From contig QANU01113051.1 of assembly GCA_003254905.1 (NCBI GenBank), positions 143,052 through 207,051 of the forward strand: a stretch of 64,000 nt of DNA, read 5' to 3'. The notes beneath the pieces are model-generated. The model did no database searches, was not told where the DNA came from, and saw only the letters and a program-made list of their open reading frames with translations. This document shows, piece by piece, positions 59,493-64,000 of this stretch. The translations under genes and the position numbers were made by a program. The DNA is from Nissolia schottii (Eukaryota; Streptophyta; Magnoliopsida; Fabales; Fabaceae). How positions within the stretch are numbered: the first letter of the stretch is position 1; the number at the start of each line of letters is the position of its first letter.

Positions 59493-60180
59493 AAACATGT
59501 CATGGTAGGCTACTTCTCTCAGCTTACAGTCGATAATACATCGCATAAATTATATAACATGCATGCCCCTTGATCACCAGAGCTTGAATATTATGCATGA
59601 ATACTATGCATTGCAGGCATATTCTAGCAATACAATTTTCCCTAGTAAATACTCTAATATTCTAATTTGCCACACAAGTAGTCTAGTGAATAATATGTGT
59701 ATTTTTTTTATACTTGGTGAGTCATGCATCATTCATTATATCACACAAATAATCCACAGATAATCATTTTCTCCATCAAACATAGGAATATCATCAAACA
59801 CTGGAATATGGCTTGAGCTCTCGAAACCACCATAGGAAGCAATAACCGTTGGCATGCCTTTTGATGAAAGCGCCATTCTTATTACTTGTTATATTTTGCT
59901 TAATTCAAGCATTGATTTTGTGTACAACAGATATCATAAGCATTATGGAGTAGATACGGTGGACATGAATCAGGTAAAAAAATAAACAAGAGAAGGGAGT
60001 ATTTTGCCAGGTACAACATTCTTCTGAAGTTGTTTTAGAAGCTGTAGCTTGGATAACCACTTGCAAGGTTTTTTCTTTTCATTAACTTTTTGCACATTAC
60101 GGATATCCATAAACAAGGTAAAGTTGTAGAATGTTAATTAGTTGTAGCATTCCTATCTATGTGAGATACAAAAGCACTGC

Positions 60181-60215
<35 letters not shown>

Positions 60216-60318
60216 NTGTGGGAATGTTAGTTGTTAGCATTCCTATAACATTGATTTTGAATCTTTGTATGTACCATGAATACAAAATAAAGAAAGGAGG
60301 CTAAAGGTGTGTATGCAG
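59493..60318. other. COL 3' UTR, intergenic DNA and a short minus-strand frame
   Basis: The minus-strand frame 59736-59876 (46 codons) is described separately. A TA microsatellite ending in an unknown base is at 60184-60216. Confidence 0.4.
59736..59876 (-). other. short coding-like frame, possible lost exon of a NAC gene
   Basis: 46 codons, MALSSKGMPTVIASYGGFES then SHIPVFDDIPMFDGENDYLW ending IICVI. The acidic-aromatic composition looks like a protein C-terminus rather than random AT-rich DNA. It lies 440 bases downstream of the NAC stop on the same strand. It could be a separate 3' exon, a relic of a second NAC copy or chance. Confidence 0.3.
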
Positions 60319-61995
60319 CTACTTCATAATGATTACTCTATTTAACAATGCAGTGCCAAAGTACTTAAAATCAATCTGCTCTAACAACAAGGCCCTGGCA
60401 AATGGATTTGGAATCAATTCCATGTCTTCCTTTTGCATCATCCGTGGTTCTTTATTTATAAAGTTTCTTATAGCACTTGCTTCATCCACCACCACCACCT
60501 TGGTCCTCTTATTACTGGTACTCTCTCCTTGGAGTTGTCCCTTTTCCTTTTTTCTTGGTGTCTCTTGAATATCCTACAAAATAAGAATTAATTAATTAAT
60601 TAATTAATTAATGTAAGAGAATAACACTAGCTAGGGAGTTATATGATGCTAAAGAATGATAGTCTTGGACTTTACTCGCATGTCCAACCTAGTTTGGAGT
60701 GGTTCCTCCATGAACTTGACAATCATTAGACTTATCAGTTTTTCTGTTATTAAATTTTACAAAACATGTCCTAAATAGTCCCTGAAATCAGAGACTGCTT
60801 ATGACATGTTTTATAAAGCTCATGGGCTGAAAGATTAATGAGTCTTTCGATTGTCACGTTCAGAGACTACTATTTTTTTTTAAAATTTTTTTCGGAGGCT
60901 AAATTGGCATTAACCCGAAAGATAGTAACATTGAAATAACCAGAATCACTTGACTGTAATAATAGTAACTAACAAAGAAACATAATCTTTGGCCTCATTA
61001 GGTAATTAACAATAAGCACGTGAAGTACTTACAGATACAGTGGCATCCACGGCTTGCTTGGTTCTTCGTCTGGTCGCTTGTAAACTAGCTGTATTCTGCC
61101 GAATATCTTTTCCCTGATCATTCTTGATTAATTTACACACGACATAATTATTGGCCTGCAATCAAGAATTAGTGTTAGGCTACAATATCATGACCTAGTT
61201 AATTTGCATGTGTAAACTAATTTCACAAATTATCTAATTTTTTCCCCCTCTTATCTTTAATTTAAATCTTCAAATATTTGGCGAAGTCTCCTTATCTGCA
61301 TTTTTAGTGGGCGTAAAAGTCAAACCCTAATCATTAATATCTTCTTAATTTTCTATTTTTTCTAACAAATCTCTCTCATACTTATCGAATATCTTTATAA
61401 TAATTACAATTAAAATATAAATCTTTAAAAATAAGAAATTATCAATTATACCAAGAGTTACCGTACTAAAATAAACATCACAAAAGAGAAGTGGTTAAAC
61501 GTAAGAGTGGAATGAAAAGATCGTAACCATTATATCGTAGATGAATGATTAAAATTAAAACATGTTGCTTACGGAAGGATGAGAGAATAAAGATGAACGA
61601 AGAGAGTATTCTTGCATTGTCCATGCACGATCATGGTCAGTGTCACTCCCTTCAAACCTAAGATATCTCTTCATCCCAGCACATCGACCCTCCATGAGCA
61701 CTGCACTAGTCATGCCAATGTCTTCAGCTAATTCCCATGAACCCGATCCAACGGCGCGGGACCGGGAGGACTCCACCATCTTTACGGTGCTGAAGAAGTA
61801 AAGATGTTCCTTTCCATTATCATCGTCGCCACCGCCTCCAAAAGCTTCCCAAATCTCCCAAGGGTTGTTTTCGCCGTATAGGTCACACTCGCGAATATTG
61901 TGGCTGACGTCGTCAGGCAAAGGTTTGCCATTGACCTTATTGTAGAGGAAACACATGATGAGGTCATCTATGGGGTTGAAGTTTTGATGAGCCAT
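60319..61995 (-). CDS. divergent NAC-domain protein
   Basis: Exons 61573-61995, 61033-61155 and 60319-60573 give 266 residues in continuous frame. The first exon aligns with NAC subdomains A-D: FNPIDDLIMCFLYNKVNGKP matches FHPTDEELI-HYL-NKV, then DLYGENNPWEIWEAF, EHLYFFSTVKM, and AVGSGSWELAED. WTMQEYSL and ANNYVVCKLIKN (exon 2) match subdomains D-E. The usual LPPGFRF start is missing, with NF in its place, and the C-terminus is Lys-rich (TPRKKEKG, NKRTKVVVVD). This resembles a group of short, rapidly changing NAC-like proteins that I recall from legumes. Such proteins may regulate transcription or compete with full NAC factors. DNA binding by the changed domain is uncertain. The stop codon at 60319 is the only one found, but a further 3' exon cannot be excluded. 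Confidence 0.8.
60585..60613. repeat. (ATTA)n microsatellite
   Basis: About seven copies of ATTA/TTAA, next to exon 3 of the NAC gene in its intron. Confidence 0.8.
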
Positions 61996-64000
61996 GGATT
62001 AATCTTGGTTTATCCAGGCACTCAAGAATGAATAGAGTAGAGTAGATTTTGTAGATAAATAAATTGGTTTGGTTAACTATATAGATGAATTGGTTACGAG
62101 AGTAACTTTTTAGATTTTTTTTTTTTTTGATGCGTAGAGTAACTTATTAGATAACAATAAATAATAAATAATATATTTATCTATAACAATAAGATGAAGA
62201 TACATTTTATTTTTGGTCAAAAGATAAAGAGAAATTTAAAACTAAGGATAAGATATAATTAACAAATTTGCCATAACTATTAAATTCTAATTCGTTAGCT
62301 AAGTTGGCTCAATCTCGTAACAAATTTATAATTTTCATTTCTATTTTTATTTGATAGGATTGTGAATGATTTCATTTATGTGTATTTTTAAGATGTGCAT
62401 CTCTTTAAATATAAAAATATTTTAATTGAATTCAAAATATTGTGACAAAAAATATCTGAAAAGTTAATTTGTTAAAAATGATAAATTAATCCCTTTAGTA
62501 TATGAAAAAACAATTTGAATGTTAAAATTGGTATTTTCAATTCTAATTAATTTCATTTAGAATGAGAAATGATTTGATTTACAAAATCAAATCTTACCAA
62601 ATGTTACGTTTGAGATTTCTTTTTTCTTAAAAAAAAATCAGAAAGAATTTCAATTATCAATTTCATAGAAATTGAAATTGGTTTTAAAATTCCATAATTT
62701 TTCATAGCATAATAATTTCCATAAAGAAGGTACGTGTTATCTGTAATGCTGAAACTTATTTGCAGGCTATAAGAGATTGTTTAGCGTTGAAAGTCATTGA
62801 TCAGGATGATGGTACGTAATCGACATCTTTGATACAACGGTTCTTCATTATGGCAATTTCTTTTATGGAAAATTATGCACACAAGTTCAGTTGGATCGTG
62901 TTTGGCTCATAGGGAGGCATTTATTGCTGCAAAGAATTAGGTTGTCTGCTTCCGACTTCAGAGATGTATAATGTATTTAGGTTAGGGAAAATAGTTATGA
63001 AAATAAGTAATGTTAGGTGATACACTGAAATGTAGTTAATGTATATCTCAATACGTCATAAGATAAACACGGATACAAATATTTCAAAACATTGACACAC
63101 GGTAAAACAAAGACAAAACATTTTCAATTACGGAAACTAAATATAATGGCATTCACACTCAATTAAACAGACAAAAGTAACTACCACACTTCTTTTAATG
63201 CTCTTCACTCTCCTCGCACACACTGTAGAATGTATCTATTCACTCTCTATCAAACACAAACATTTTAAAACAGAAACACAAATTTTATAAAATAGAAACA
63301 CAAATCAAATGCATGAACAAAATAAAACGAGATATGAACCCAATTAAATAGCGAAATGTAATTGTCACACTCTCTCGTGTTTGCGTCTATGAGTACGAAA
63401 TTTTGTTTCTGCTTGTTTAAAAATTAATTTGTCACACACTCTCATGTTTGTGTTTGTAAGTATAAAAAATGTTTCTACTTTTTCAAAAGTTTGTGTCTAT
63501 GAGTACTAAGAGTTTATTTATACTTGTTTAAAAGTTTATGTATGTGAGTACAAAAGTTAAAAAAAAAACAAAAACAAAGAATAATAATGGAAATGGAGGT
63601 TACAAATGGAAAAGGTTAAGAGAAATGTTTGAAGGGAGAGAGTTGGGGGAAAAAACAAGAGAAGAAACGAAAAGTGAGAGAAAAAGAAGAAACAAAAAAT
63701 ATGTGTGTGAAGGAGCATGGGTAAATTGAGAGAGAAAATAAATGTCGCTAGCTGTAGTTGCCTGTTAATTGATTTTTTTTTAATTGTTCACAAAATATTA
63801 TTATAAGAAAATAGTATTTAAACACTTAGTTTGGAGAGAAATAATTGTGTGCTCTAAAAAATTCATTTATAGTTTTTTATACTTTTTTAAATTTTTAAAT
63901 TTTAAATTAATGATTAATAATACTCATGAAATACATGTTAAATATGTTTTATAAACGTGCAAATGCACTCAACACCCACACTCACAATAGTGTGGGATCT
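61996..64000. other. intergenic end region with tandem repeat and an exon-like fragment
   Basis: No complete gene is seen. At 62766-62811 the 46-base stretch GCTATAAGAGATTGTTTAGC... is bounded by TTGCAG and GTACGT and reads AIRDCLALKVIDQDD, like a lone exon. At 63379-63562 four loose tandem units start GTTTG(C/T)GT(C/T)T(A/G)T(G/A)AGTA. From 63540 the DNA is A/G-rich. Confidence 0.4.

Noticed and set aside
1-64000. CRISPR array, tRNA or rRNA genes
   Set aside because: No regular spacer-repeat array was seen, and no full tRNA cloverleaf or rRNA sequence was recognised. The tRNA-like words are better explained by SINE remnants.

Overview
This is nuclear DNA from a flowering plant. It is AT-rich, with intron-split genes, TA microsatellites, MITEs, a short copia relic and an RTE-type LINE tail. 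Every recognisable gene belongs to a plant family. The general look and the divergent NAC protein of a legume-type group suggest a eudicot, probably a legume. I cannot fix the species from sequence alone.

Layout, left to right: (1) 3' half of a five-finger CCCH zinc-finger gene (+, about 216-4066), with a LINE relic and a small MITE in its last intron. (2) A 1.8-kb palindromic Mutator-like element (6454-8260). (3) An NPH3/RPT2-like BTB gene (+, 8939-12546). (4) A two-exon gene for a 78-residue protein of unknown function (+, 13424-14531). (5) A repeat-rich stretch with a miniature copia relic and a fold-back repeat (16.2-17.6 kb). (6) Four intronless CC-type glutaredoxins: two on the minus strand with CC-x-S active sites (19125-19442, 22756-23064), then an OTU-type deubiquitinase on the minus strand (25935-27825), then two on the plus strand with CC-x-C active sites (35872-36180, 39031-39336). 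(7) A membrane-anchored ubiquitin-fold (MUB) gene (+, 45332-46789). (8) A CHY/RING E3 ligase of the MIEL1/CHYR type in 12 exons (+, 49621-52256). (9) A group III CONSTANS-like gene with two B-boxes and a CCT domain (+, 56480-59492). (10) A divergent NAC gene (-, 60319-61995). The last 2 kb hold no convincing gene.

The gene order is the most striking feature. CCCH, NPH3, CC-type glutaredoxins and a COL gene occur in the order I recall for Arabidopsis At2g47850-At2g47890. The OTU gene between glutaredoxins recalls At3g62930-At3g62960, and NPH3 beside a glutaredoxin recalls At1g03010-At1g03020. This looks like an ancient conserved block that carries signalling, light-response and redox genes. 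The glutaredoxins are probable partners of TGA factors and TOPLESS. The NPH3-like, MUB, RING and OTU genes all touch ubiquitin biology. No co-regulation can be shown from sequence.

All intron-exon models were built by hand from GT-AG sites, reading-frame continuity and family recall. No search was run.
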